A stretch of 64,000 bases of DNA. Origin: Paracoccus wurundjeri (GTDB taxonomy: Bacteria > Pseudomonadota > Alphaproteobacteria > Rhodobacterales > Rhodobacteraceae). The notes under the pieces were generated by a model that was not told the DNA's origin, ran no database searches, and saw only the letters and a list, made by a program, of their open reading frames with translations. This document shows, one piece after another, positions 9,394 through 17,881 of this stretch (positions are counted from its first letter, which is position 1; each line of letters starts with the position of its first letter). A program made the translations under genes and the position numbers. The stretch spans positions 1-64,000 of the forward strand of contig NZ_JAUUTZ010000019.1 of assembly GCF_030678915.1 (NCBI RefSeq). Reading direction: 5' to 3'.

Positions 9394-9780
9394 ATGACGA
9401 TCAAACGCCACGGTGTCGGGGCTTCGAAAGGTTCGGGACAGAAATCGCTGCCCTTCGCCAAGGCGACGGAAGCGGATGGCTGGCTTTACGTTTCGGGCCA
9501 GACCCCGATGCGCGACGGCGAAGTCACTGGTCACGGCATTACCGAGCAGGCCAATATCGCCATCGAGAACATGCTGCAGATCGTCAAGGATGCCGGTTAT
9601 GGCGTCGAAGATATCGTCCGCGTCGGGGTCTGGCTGGACGATGCGCGCGATTTCTGGAGCTTCAACGGCGTCTTCGAGAAATATTTCGGAGACCATCCGC
9701 CCGCCCGCGCCGCAGTACAATCCTCGATGGTGGTGGATTGCAAGGTCGAGGTAGATTGTATCGCTTATAAGAAGAAATGA
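9394..9780 (+). CDS. RidA/YjgF-family imine deaminase
   Basis: A 128-residue RidA-family protein. RidA hydrolyses reactive enamine/imine intermediates such as 2-aminoacrylate. The start MTIKRHGVG at 9394 follows GGAG by six bases, which is better than the ATG at 9382. The conserved arginine is in PPARAAVQ near the C-terminus. It is 29 bases after the RpiR gene and probably shares its transcript. Its presence next to a D-serine dehydratase-like enzyme gives a clear chemical reason for the pairing. Confidence 0.9.
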   Translation: MTIKRHGVGASKGSGQKSLPFAKATEADGWLYVSGQTPMRDGEVTGHGITEQANIAIENMLQIVKDAGYGVEDIVRVGVWLDDARDFWSFNGVFEKYFGDHPPARAAVQSSMVVDCKVEVDCIAYKKK

Positions 9781-9785
9781 GGGCA

Positions 9786-9810
9786 GGGCCGGGTCGCCTG
9801 AACCCGGCCC
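9786..9810 (+). terminator. Hairpin downstream of ridA-like gene
   Basis: A perfect 9-base stem, GGGCCGGGT with ACCCGGCCC and a 7-base loop, lies five bases after the RidA stop. There is no T run, so it may act as an RNA-stabilising hairpin upstream of the stronger terminator at 9839. Confidence 0.5.
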
Positions 9811-9838
9811 GGAACCGGCGGGAATGTTCCTGATATGA

Positions 9839-9863
9839 AAAGGGCGGCGACATGCCGCCCTTT
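9839..9863. terminator. Bidirectional terminator between convergent genes
   Basis: A perfect 10-base stem, AAAGGGCGGC with GCCGCCCTTT around a GACAT loop, has an A tract on the left and a T tract on the right. It lies between the rightward RidA gene and the leftward SsuB-type gene and can terminate both. Confidence 0.8.
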
Positions 9864-9925
9864 CGAGAATTATGCTGCATCCCGATGTGAAACTTCCGGC
9901 CAGCCATCCGCCGGCCCGAGCCATT

Positions 9926-10696
9926 TCAATGAAGTCCGAATTCCGCCATAAGCTGCCGCCGGTTCTGTACGAAGTCGGGATCGCTGCGGTCTCTGGGATG
10001 GGGCAGATCGATATCGATCAGGCGGATGGCAGTATCCTTCGTCTTTGGCAGGACCAGCACCCTGTCGGCCAGAAAGATCGCCTCTTCAAGATCATGGGTG
10101 ACAAGCACCATGGTCACGCTTTCTTCCGTCCAGATGCGAACAAGCTCTTCCTGCATCGTCATCTTGGTCATGGCGTCAAGCGCGCCAAGCGGTTCGTCCA
10201 GCAACAGGATCTCGGGCTGAACGGTCAGTGCGCGGGCGATGCCGACCCGCTGGGCCATGCCGCCCGAAAGTTGCCGGGGCCATGCCCCCTCGAATTCGGC
10301 CAGGCCCACAAGGCGGATATAATGCCGCGCCCTTTCCGCGGCCTGGTCGCCTGGGATGCCCTGAACCTCCAGCCCGAAGGCAACATTTCCAAGCACCGTG
10401 AGCCAGGGCAGAAGCCGGGGTTCCTGAAAGATCACCGCGCGTTCCTTGCCAAGCCCGTGGACCGGTTCGCCATCGATCAGAACGCTGCCGGAATCCGGCT
10501 CTGTCAGCCCGGCCAGCACGCGAAGTAAGGTCGTTTTGCCGGAACCGCTGGCGCCCACGATGGCAAGGCTTTCGCCGCCGGAAATGTTGAGATTGATGTC
10601 TTTCAGAACCGTCAGGCTATCGCCGTCGATCCGGAAGGATTTGGAAAGGTCGCGGATCGTGACCTCTCCTTTCGCGGAAATCTGTGCAACGCTCAT
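9926..10696 (-). CDS. Sulfonate/nitrate/taurine-type ABC transporter ATPase
   Basis: A 256-residue ATPase of the SsuB/TauB/NrtD group. Walker A is GASGSGKT near residue 52, the signature is LSGGMAQR, and Walker B is ILLLDEPLGALD. It is the last gene of the sulfonate operon; its start overlaps the binding-protein stop by four bases. The substrate class comes from the operon, which also holds SsuE, a TauD-like dioxygenase and a flavin monooxygenase. Confidence 0.9.
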   Translation of the reverse strand: MSVAQISAKGEVTIRDLSKSFRIDGDSLTVLKDINLNISGGESLAIVGASGSGKTTLLRVLAGLTEPDSGSVLIDGEPVHGLGKERAVIFQEPRLLPWLTVLGNVAFGLEVQGIPGDQAAERARHYIRLVGLAEFEGAWPRQLSGGMAQRVGIARALTVQPEILLLDEPLGALDAMTKMTMQEELVRIWTEESVTMVLVTHDLEEAIFLADRVLVLPKTKDTAIRLIDIDLPHPRDRSDPDFVQNRRQLMAEFGLH

Positions 10697-11688
10697 GCGC
10701 CCGATCCCTTGTCGGTCTTTTCCTCCTCGCCCGTGACCAGAAGAATGTCGGATACGTCAAGCTGTCCTTCGGATAGGGCACCTTCGCGAACCAGAACATC
10801 GATCCAGAACTGCACGTCGCGCTCTACCGGCAAACCGCCTTCGCGGATGCCATAGCCTGCGAAATACTGTGCCACCTCGGGATTCTCGCCGCGCTCTTCA
10901 AGCATGCGGGCCATGATCTCGCGGGTTTCCTCGGGGTGTTCGCGCGCGTAATCCAGCGCAAGGGCCGATTTCTCGATAAAGGCTTTGGCCGCTTCGGAAT
11001 GCTCATCCGCCCAATCCCGGCGCAATACGGTAAAGCCGCCGGCGATATCGCCAAGAATATCGGTATCGTCGAAAACCGCCCGCAGCCCGCCTTGCGTGCG
11101 GGCAACCCCTTCGAATGTCGTCTGCCAATAGCCGAATGCGGCGATATCGACCTGTTTCGAGCGCAGGACCTGTTCAAGCTGCGGGCCCGGCGCCACGATC
11201 AGATTGGCGGCGTTCTGTGGCAGGCCAACCGAATGCAGCGCCTCGCGCACCGTATAGTCAAGATGCGCGCCAAGCGTGTTCACCGCGATGGTCTTGCCTG
11301 CGATATCCTCGATCGAATGGATCGGGCTGTCCTCAAGCACATAGAAAATGGATTGCACCTCGTCATTGATGCCATTGCTGGGGTAAGCCGCCACGAAATC
11401 ATTGCCGCTTGCGATGGAATTGAGCACGGCGGAGGTCGCGGCCGAGCCGATATCGACGTCCCCGGAGGCAAGGGCAAAAAGGGATTCGGGGCCGCCGCCG
11501 GCATAGCCGATACTTTCGACGCTGACGCCGGTGCCTTCGAAGTAGCCAAGTTCCTGGGCCAGTTCATGCGCGGCGATGCTGCCATGGCTCGCGAGGAAGC
11601 GCATGGTGACATCCTCGGCATGTGCCGCGCCGGCCAGAACGATCGTGGCGCCCGCGGCGGAAAGAAGGTTTCTGAACCTGTGGGTCAT
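10693..11688 (-). CDS. Aliphatic sulfonate-type ABC binding protein
   Basis: A 331-residue periplasmic binding protein of the SsuA/NMT1 type. The signal peptide runs to about AGAAHA-E at residue 24. The segment SHGSIAAHELAQELGYFEGTG is the usual start of the mature family fold. It captures the ligand for the permease at 11718-12548. Organosulfonate or sulfate ester is likely from context; the precise ligand is unknown. Confidence 0.88.
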   Translation of the reverse strand: MTHRFRNLLSAAGATIVLAGAAHAEDVTMRFLASHGSIAAHELAQELGYFEGTGVSVESIGYAGGGPESLFALASGDVDIGSAATSAVLNSIASGNDFVAAYPSNGINDEVQSIFYVLEDSPIHSIEDIAGKTIAVNTLGAHLDYTVREALHSVGLPQNAANLIVAPGPQLEQVLRSKQVDIAAFGYWQTTFEGVARTQGGLRAVFDDTDILGDIAGGFTVLRRDWADEHSEAAKAFIEKSALALDYAREHPEETREIMARMLEERGENPEVAQYFAGYGIREGGLPVERDVQFWIDVLVREGALSEGQLDVSDILLVTGEEEKTDKGSGA

Positions 11689-11717
11689 GGGTCTATCCTA
11701 ATTGTGAAATCCGGAGA

Positions 11718-12548
11718 TCACTGGTTGACGACGCTCCAGCGGCAAAGACGCCGCTGCAGCAGCACCAGAACCGCGTTCGCGGCAAGGCCAAGAAAGGCCA
11801 GCAGGAAGATTGCGGCGAACATCAGGGGGATCTGGAAATTGTACTGGGCATTCATCACCTGAAAACCGATCCCCTTATTCGCGCCGATCATCTCTGCCGC
11901 GATCAGCAGCAGAAGCGCCGTCGTCGCCGAAAGCCGCAGGCCCACGAAGATGGACGGCACGGAAGCGGGCAGGATGACGCGGCGAAAGATGGTCGCGCGC
12001 GAGGCCCCGAAACTGCGGGCCATCTCGATCAGTTTCGCATCGACTTCCTTGACCCCGCCGATCGTGGCCAGCAGGATCGGGAAGATCGTCGCCCAGAAGA
12101 TCAGAAACACTTTCGAGGTTTCACCAAGCCCAAGCAGCAGGATGAAGACCGGATAAAGGGCAAGTGCCGAGGTTTGCCGGAAAAGTTGCAGGATCGGGTC
12201 AAGCGCACGCTCCACCGGTTTGATCTGTCCCATGACAAGGCCAAGCGGGATCCCAAGCCCGACGGCGGCAACAAAGGCAATGCCCGCCCGCTGGATCGAG
12301 ATCGCGATATCATCAAGCAAAGCCCCCGAGGTGATCCCGCCCCAAAGCGCTTGCGCCACGCGGTCAAGCGGAGGAAAGACCGCCGGATTCAGCCAGCCGA
12401 CCGTGCTGGCAATCTGCCAGCCTGCGAAAAAGGCGAAGATCAGGCCATAATCGGCAGCCGCCTTGCCAAGCACAGGCGAAATACCTTTGGCGCCAATGGT
12501 CCATTTCGGCCGCACACGCTGCGCGGCACCGGTCAGGTCATAGGTCAT
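11718..12548 (-). CDS. Sulfonate-type ABC transporter permease
   Basis: A 276-residue permease of the SsuC/TauC type with about six membrane segments. The EAA loop is EMARSFGASRATIFRRV near residue 185. It lies 29 bases upstream of the binding-protein gene and 15 bases after the monooxygenase gene, inside the same minus-strand operon. Confidence 0.9.
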   Translation of the reverse strand: MTYDLTGAAQRVRPKWTIGAKGISPVLGKAAADYGLIFAFFAGWQIASTVGWLNPAVFPPLDRVAQALWGGITSGALLDDIAISIQRAGIAFVAAVGLGIPLGLVMGQIKPVERALDPILQLFRQTSALALYPVFILLLGLGETSKVFLIFWATIFPILLATIGGVKEVDAKLIEMARSFGASRATIFRRVILPASVPSIFVGLRLSATTALLLLIAAEMIGANKGIGFQVMNAQYNFQIPLMFAAIFLLAFLGLAANAVLVLLQRRLCRWSVVNQ

Positions 12549-12563
12549 TGATATTCGCTCCTG

Positions 12564-13916
12564 TCATTCTGCGGCCTGGGCCGTTTTACGACCTGCCACA
12601 TATCCATTGACGGGGATGGGCAGGCCAAGATTTTCGCGCAGGGTCCGGCCTTCATAGGCGGTGCGGAACAGACCGCGCCGCTGTAGCTCGGGGATTACCA
12701 GATCGACGAAATCGTCAAGCGATGTGGGAAGCCAGGGCGGCAAGATGTTGAAGCCATCTGCGGCTTCGCTCTCGAACCACTCCTGCAGCATATCGGCGAT
12801 TTGTTTGGCTGTACCGATGATCGTGTAATGCCCGCGCGCCGACGCAACCCATTGGTAAAGCTGACGGATCGTGAAGCCGTTCTCATCGGCGATCTGGCGA
12901 AGCAGCACCTGACGCGACTTGTTGCCCTCGGTCGGAGGGGCGGGCGGCAGGGGGCCGTCGAGATCATGGCCCGTCAGATCCAGTGTTCCCCCGGTCAGGC
13001 CGTTCAGAAGCGCGATGCCGTCCTCTTCCAGGATATAGGAGGTGAGGCGTTCGTATTTCTCCTGCGCCTCTTCCTCGGTTCGTCCGACGAAGGGCGACAC
13101 ACCGGGCATGATCAGCACATGATCGGGATTGCGCCCTTCGGCGGCGGCGCGGGTCTTGATGTCGCGATAAAATTCCTGCGCGGTGTTCAGCCGCTGATGC
13201 GCGGTGAAGATGACTTCCGCCGTCGCGGCGGCCAGTGATCTTCCGTCCTCGGACTGACCGGCCTGAACGATGACGGGATGACCTTGTGGGGAACGGGGCA
13301 CGTTCAGCGGGCCATTGACCTTGAAATGTTCACCCACATGATCCGCGAAATGCATCTTGCCGGTATCGTAAAAGACACCGCTTTCCTTGTCGCGAATGAA
13401 TGCGTCATCCTCGAAACTGTCCCAAAGTTTCCTGACGACCTCGACATGTTCCCGCGCGCGGCGATACCGCGTTGCATGCGGCGGCTGTTCGGCAAAGTTG
13501 AAATTCCGGGCCGCGGCGTCGCTTGCCGTCGTCACCACGTTCCAACCGGCCCGACCACCAGAGATCAGGTCGAGAGACGCGAATTTGCGGGCGATGTTAT
13601 AGGGTTCTTCGTAACTTGTGGAGGCCGTCGCGATGAAGCCGAGATGTTTTGTCAGCGGCGCCAAAGCAGAGAACAGGGTCACCGGTTCGAAGCCTGCGAC
13701 CTTGGCATTGCCGCCCTCGGTCCCGCCGCCGAATGAGACGGCAAGACCATCGGCAAGGAAATAGGCATCGAACAGCCCGCGCTCCGCTGTTTGGGCAAGT
13801 TGCTTGTGAAACTCGAAATTCGTGGCGCCATCGGCGGGCTGATCGGGGTGACGCCAGGCAGCCACATGCTGACCGCCGCCAGGCAGGAATGCACCAAGTT
13901 TGATCTGTCTGGTCAT
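12564..13916 (-). CDS. NtaA/SnaA/DszA-family FMN-dependent monooxygenase
   Basis: A 450-residue bacterial-luciferase-like flavin monooxygenase of the NtaA/SnaA/DszA/SfnG group, which uses FMNH2 and oxygen to oxidise sulfur or nitrogen compounds. The start MTRQIKLGAFLPGGG is the family N-terminus; 21 more upstream codons are not conserved. The motif SGGRAGWNVVTT near residue 140 is diagnostic. The SsuE-type reductase at 14941-15510 would supply the reduced flavin. It is distinct from SsuD, which is shorter, so desulfonation or C-S cleavage of a different substrate is likely. Confidence 0.88.
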   Translation of the reverse strand: MTRQIKLGAFLPGGGQHVAAWRHPDQPADGATNFEFHKQLAQTAERGLFDAYFLADGLAVSFGGGTEGGNAKVAGFEPVTLFSALAPLTKHLGFIATASTSYEEPYNIARKFASLDLISGGRAGWNVVTTASDAAARNFNFAEQPPHATRYRRAREHVEVVRKLWDSFEDDAFIRDKESGVFYDTGKMHFADHVGEHFKVNGPLNVPRSPQGHPVIVQAGQSEDGRSLAAATAEVIFTAHQRLNTAQEFYRDIKTRAAAEGRNPDHVLIMPGVSPFVGRTEEEAQEKYERLTSYILEEDGIALLNGLTGGTLDLTGHDLDGPLPPAPPTEGNKSRQVLLRQIADENGFTIRQLYQWVASARGHYTIIGTAKQIADMLQEWFESEAADGFNILPPWLPTSLDDFVDLVIPELQRRGLFRTAYEGRTLRENLGLPIPVNGYVAGRKTAQAAE

Positions 13917-13950
13917 GATTGCGGGTCCTGTGAGATGTGAAAGGTCATGG

Positions 13951-14847
13951 TCAGGAGAGTTTGACGCTCCTGCGGCCATCGATGCCTACGGGCGTATCGC
14001 CCTCGGTGGTTACGCGCCGCACGACGCGATGGGCGTCGCCATAATCGTTGATTGCCACATGCTGGGTTGCGCGGTTATCCCAGATCGCAACGTCACCGAC
14101 ACGCCAGCGCCAGCGAACCGTGTTTTCAGGGGCGGTGATATAGTCTTGGAACAGCTCGTAAATCTTGTGGGTATCGGATCGCGACAGCCCGTTAATGCGC
14201 TGCACGAAACTGCCCAGCAACAATGTCCGTTCTCCGGTTTCGGGATGCACGCGCACCACGGGATGCTCGGCCTGGAAGACCTTGGACGAGAAGACCTCGC
14301 GGTAATGTTTCTTTTCGACCTCTGTCGCTTTCGGACGCTGGGCCGCGTAGTCATAGGAATTGCTGTGAACCGCCCGCAGGGACTCGGCCAGCTGCTTTAA
14401 CGCGGGCGGCAGCGCCTCATATGCGGCGCTCGTATTGGCCCAGATCGTGTCCCCGCCCGTTTCGGGGATGACGACGCCACGCAGCACCGAATATTTGGGA
14501 TAGGCCGGAACGAATGTAATGTCGGTATGCCACTGATCGGCCCGGCCACCATGAGACGAATCCAGTTCCAGAAGGCTTGTCGTTCCCTTGCGCACATGCT
14601 GGGTCGGATGTGCCACCAATTCGCCCAGCCGCGAGGCAAAGGCTTCCTGACCGGCATCGTCGAGATGGTGCTGATCGCGGAAAAACACGACCTTGTGGCG
14701 GGCGATAAGCGTCTTGATCTCGTCGACGACCAGATCGTCAAGGTCCCCGGATAGCTGCACGCCCCGGATCTCGGCGCCAATGACCGGCGTGACCTGATGC
14801 GTCTCAAGGACCGGGGTGCCGTGGGTAATGATATCTTGCTGAGTCAT
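13951..14847 (-). CDS. TauD/TfdA-family 2-oxoglutarate dioxygenase
   Basis: A 298-residue Fe(II)/2-oxoglutarate dioxygenase. The HxD pair of the iron site is in QWHTDITF near residue 103, and the distal His plus the 2-oxoglutarate arginine are in the C-terminal segment with RATQHVAINDYG and HRVVRRV. The family releases sulfite or sulfate from taurine or alkyl sulfates. Location between SsuE and the flavin monooxygenase supports use in sulfur scavenging. Taurine versus alkyl sulfate cannot be decided here. Confidence 0.9.
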   Translation of the reverse strand: MTQQDIITHGTPVLETHQVTPVIGAEIRGVQLSGDLDDLVVDEIKTLIARHKVVFFRDQHHLDDAGQEAFASRLGELVAHPTQHVRKGTTSLLELDSSHGGRADQWHTDITFVPAYPKYSVLRGVVIPETGGDTIWANTSAAYEALPPALKQLAESLRAVHSNSYDYAAQRPKATEVEKKHYREVFSSKVFQAEHPVVRVHPETGERTLLLGSFVQRINGLSRSDTHKIYELFQDYITAPENTVRWRWRVGDVAIWDNRATQHVAINDYGDAHRVVRRVTTEGDTPVGIDGRRSVKLS

Positions 14848-14940
14848 GGGAAAAGCTCCTTTCAGTGAGCACAGGCCCGCCGTTGCCGGTTCAGGGATGA
14901 GCCGGATCGGGAACAGGACGGACTGATGAGGTTCTGGTTC

Positions 14941-15510
14941 TCAGGCTGGACTAAAGACAGGTTCGCGCTGTCGGGCAGCTGTGCGCGCAGAGATGGCCGA
15001 AGCCAGTTGCGCCGCCGCATCTTCCAGCCGCTTGGTCAGGGTCAGTGATGTCGGCAGACCATCGGTAAAGTCTTCGGAAGAGGCGTAAACGCCGGTTGCA
15101 ACTGTGGTGGCCTCGAAAAAACCAAGCAGCGGACGCAATTGATGCTCGATGACAAGCGCGTGGCGATGCCCGCCGCCCGTGGCAGTCAGAAGGACCGGCT
15201 TTCCTTTCAATGCTTCAGGTTCGAGCAGATCGAAAAGATGCTTGAAAAGGCCGGTATAGCTGCCCTTGTAGACCGGGCTTCCAACCACAAGCGCATCCGC
15301 GGCGATAATCCGGTCAATGATCGCACGGGTCCTTGAATCAAGCTCGGCCAGCGTATGAACGGCCCCGAACTGGCGGCCAAGGTCGATCAAATCGAAGGTC
15401 GCGCCTTTCATTCCTGACAGATCCGCGCTTCGTTGTGTCGCCAGGTCAACAAGCGCTCTGGTACGAGATGGGATGCTGACACTTCCCGCAAAGCCAATGA
15501 TTTCCGCCAT
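14941..15510 (-). CDS. NAD(P)H-dependent FMN reductase (SsuE/MsuE type)
   Basis: A 189-residue flavodoxin-fold reductase that makes FMNH2 for two-component monooxygenases. The N-terminal FMN loop is GSVSIPSRTRAL, and VVGSPVYKGSYTGLFKHLFD near residue 95 is the conserved second flavin motif. It is the first gene of the sulfonate operon; the region 15511-15635 upstream is AT-richer and would hold the promoter. Its partner is the monooxygenase at 12564-13916. Confidence 0.9.
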   Translation of the reverse strand: MAEIIGFAGSVSIPSRTRALVDLATQRSADLSGMKGATFDLIDLGRQFGAVHTLAELDSRTRAIIDRIIAADALVVGSPVYKGSYTGLFKHLFDLLEPEALKGKPVLLTATGGGHRHALVIEHQLRPLLGFFEATTVATGVYASSEDFTDGLPTSLTLTKRLEDAAAQLASAISARTAARQREPVFSPA

Positions 15511-15635
15511 TTTATCCTCTTACACGATCATTCCTGTCGTGATTAAGGTATAAATGACGGAAGGCTTCTACTCCATTCTAAAGATTCTCGCACAGAGAGA
15601 GTAAACAACTTGCTCGCTACGCTTCCGGGAGAAAC

Positions 15636-17021
15636 TCAGACCCTTTCGCCGACATGGATATCGCTTGGCCCAAAGAAGTCCTGCGCCAGATTGGCGGTTT
15701 GTTCGCGGATGTCGGGAATCGCCGTGATCTCCCACAATGCGCCTCGTGCGGCGGGGCCGACCGCATAGATCCGCTGCGATGTCTGGCCGGATGCGTCGAT
15801 CACTTGGGCCGAGGTGGTCGTATCCAGGCCAAGGCCAAGCGGATCAAGCCGTGCGGCACGCCGCAGCAGCAGATCGCGAACCACCGGGACCGCATGTTCG
15901 ACCGGGTCGCGGCGAATGCCGCGGCAGTCGATCACATGATCGGCGACCAAGTGTTCGGGGCTGCCGCTTTTCCGTGGAACAATCCGCATCACTATGCGCC
16001 CGTCGTCACGTTCCTTAGCGCTTTGGAAATGGCCGCGAAGGATGGAAAGCTGCCCGCTTGCTGCTGCCCGCGACATCCGATTCGCCGAAACCGGAGGCAT
16101 CCGGTGGCGGTGCACTTCCCACCAGGCGGCGGCGTGGCGCAGGAATCTGGCGCGGTCTTCCAGAGACCAGGCGCGCCATATCTTCGCAACATGGGGCCGG
16201 ATCGCATCTACCGCGTCCCGCCAGGTTCCGCCCTGCGCCTCGGCAAGCCGGACCAATCCGCGAAGCCAATGCATCGTCTTGCTGACCGATGCGCCCAGCG
16301 GAATCCTGTGCTGTTCAAGCCCAAGCGCATATGTGTCCGCATGGGGCTGCGGCAGCAGGCCGCGACGCGACAGGCAATAAATCTGCCCCCTGTGGCCGGC
16401 CCCCAGAAGCGTCGCGACATGGTCGACCATGCTCAGGCCGGTTCCGATGATGGCAACGGTCGCATCCGCATCGGCGGGCGGATTGAAATCCCATCCGCCA
16501 CGCAAAGGGTAGGGCGGCTCTGACGGGACGGCATGGCCTGTCGCAAGAATGGCCCGATCCGCCCGGACGGTTCTGCCGTCATCAAATTCGGCAGTCACCC
16601 CGTCATCCGTCTCGAGGATACGCAGGCACTCGCCGCGCATGCAGTGAAGCCGCCCACTTTCCGCACCCTCTTCGCGCCATGGAGCAAGCAGGCTGGCCAG
16701 ATAGCGGCCATAAGTGCCGCGATCGACAAAGCTCATGCCGCTGACGGGAATACCCTCGCCGGTCAGCCAGCGCTCGAAATGGTCCGGCTGATCCGGGAAT
16801 GCGCTCATCTGCGAGGCGCGGGTATTCAGCAAATGATCGGGATCATCGGTGCCATAGGCGATGCCGCAGCCAAGCAGTTCCGCCCTTTCGATGATCGTGA
16901 CCCTGACCTTCCGGGTCGGAAGCCGCAGCAGATGGGTAGCCATCAGCACGCCGCTCGCGCCGCCTCCGACGATCAGGACATGCTGCCCATCCCGATGATC
17001 TTGCCTGTATGCCCCGTCCAT
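15636..17021 (-). CDS. FAD/NAD(P)-binding protein (COG4529-like)
   Basis: A 461-residue flavoprotein. VLIVGGGASG near residue 17 is the FAD-binding glycine loop, and a second dinucleotide-like segment with IGTGLSMVDH lies near residue 195. The family (FAD-NAD(P)-binding, YdhS-like) has no settled reaction. ATG at 17021 overlaps the stop of the small membrane ORF as TGATG; a GTG three bases earlier is possible. It is the last gene of an operon with an alpha/beta hydrolase and two tiny membrane proteins, and lies next to the sulfonate operon, so a role in organosulfur use is possible. Confidence 0.82.
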   Translation of the reverse strand: MDGAYRQDHRDGQHVLIVGGGASGVLMATHLLRLPTRKVRVTIIERAELLGCGIAYGTDDPDHLLNTRASQMSAFPDQPDHFERWLTGEGIPVSGMSFVDRGTYGRYLASLLAPWREEGAESGRLHCMRGECLRILETDDGVTAEFDDGRTVRADRAILATGHAVPSEPPYPLRGGWDFNPPADADATVAIIGTGLSMVDHVATLLGAGHRGQIYCLSRRGLLPQPHADTYALGLEQHRIPLGASVSKTMHWLRGLVRLAEAQGGTWRDAVDAIRPHVAKIWRAWSLEDRARFLRHAAAWWEVHRHRMPPVSANRMSRAAASGQLSILRGHFQSAKERDDGRIVMRIVPRKSGSPEHLVADHVIDCRGIRRDPVEHAVPVVRDLLLRRAARLDPLGLGLDTTTSAQVIDASGQTSQRIYAVGPAARGALWEITAIPDIREQTANLAQDFFGPSDIHVGERV

Positions 17022-17173
17022 CACGATACCGCCATCACAAGGCCGATGGTCCAGACCAAGGCCAGAAGGGCGACGGCAACGGTCAGGGCGCAGTGATCGG
17101 GTGCCGGTTCAATCCCGTCCTTGTCCATGGCGAACAACAGAAAGTTCGGATCATACGCACAACAGGGAAACAT
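17021..17173 (-). CDS. Small membrane protein, 50 residues
   Basis: A 50-residue ORF starting MFPCCAYDPNF, preceded by a strong AGAGGAAAA ribosome site. It has one hydrophobic helix near the C-terminus (about residues 30-48) and a Cys-rich N-terminus. The stop overlaps the FAD-protein start as TGATG, indicating translational coupling. I do not recognise the family. The good ribosome site, coupling and clean helix support a real gene. Confidence 0.6.
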   Translation of the reverse strand: MFPCCAYDPNFLLFAMDKDGIEPAPDHCALTVAVALLALVWTIGLVMAVS

Positions 17174-17186
17174 CGGAGTTTTCCTC

Positions 17187-17294
17187 TCAGTTTGGTGGTA
17201 AATACAGGATGAATGCCAGCAGGATGAGATAGCAGGTCCCAAGGAAGAGTGCCGGTTCGGCCTGCCGGATCATTATCGCGGATCGTTGTGTCAT
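17187..17294 (-). CDS. Small membrane protein, 35 residues
   Basis: A 35-residue ORF starting MTQRSAIMIRQAEP with GGAGA upstream and one hydrophobic helix (about residues 16-33). Its ATG overlaps the hydrolase stop as TGATG, and it ends 13 bases before the 50-residue ORF. It is shorter than most annotation cut-offs. Function is unknown. Two single-helix proteins in a row could form a small membrane complex, but that is only a guess. Confidence 0.55.
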   Translation of the reverse strand: MTQRSAIMIRQAEPALFLGTCYLILLAFILYLPPN

Positions 17295-17881
17295 CAGCGT
17301 ATCTCCACGGCTTTCGGAGCGCGCTCGACCGGCAGGAAAACGCGCGGCCGGGCGGTTCCTTTTTGTGGCCAATGCTGTTCACGCAGGGCCTTGCCCTGCG
17401 CCCAGGGGCCATAGCCTGAGGCGATATTGATATGGCCGGCATCGCCCATGTCGATGAAATCGGCCTTCCAGCTATCCGCCAGGCTGCGCGCCTGTTTCTG
17501 ATCCATCCATGGATCGTTCCGGCTGGCGGCGACGATCACCTTGTCATGCAACGGTCGTTGCGGAATCGGACCGAAGGATGCGGTACGGGCACTTTTCGAG
17601 GGTTCTGCCGGCGCGACCAGCAGGGCACCCGCAATCTTGATCTGGGGCCAGGACGAAAGCAGGCGGACAATGGCGATAGCGCCCAGCGAATGACCGACCA
17701 GAACCGAATCGGGATAGATCAGCGTCGCCGCGGCAATCTCGGTAAGCCAAGCTTCCGGCGATGGCTTGGACCAGGAATATTGCTCGACGATCTTGGCAGT
17801 GGGATCGGTCGCCGCCCACCAGTGCTGCCAATGTGCGGCAGGTGAACCGTCGAGACCGGGAATGAGGAGGGTTTTGATCAT
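17294..17881 (-). CDS. RBBP9/YdeN-family alpha/beta hydrolase
   Basis: A 195-residue serine hydrolase of the RBBP9/YdeN type. GLDGSPAAHWQHWW at the N-terminus is the family signature. The nucleophile serine is in GHSLGA near residue 66, the aspartate in NDPWMD and the histidine in GDAGHIN. The ribosome site AAAGGAG is well placed. It is the first gene of the four-gene operon ending with the FAD protein. Substrate is unknown. Confidence 0.85.
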   Translation of the reverse strand: MIKTLLIPGLDGSPAAHWQHWWAATDPTAKIVEQYSWSKPSPEAWLTEIAAATLIYPDSVLVGHSLGAIAIVRLLSSWPQIKIAGALLVAPAEPSKSARTASFGPIPQRPLHDKVIVAASRNDPWMDQKQARSLADSWKADFIDMGDAGHINIASGYGPWAQGKALREQHWPQKGTARPRVFLPVERAPKAVEIR

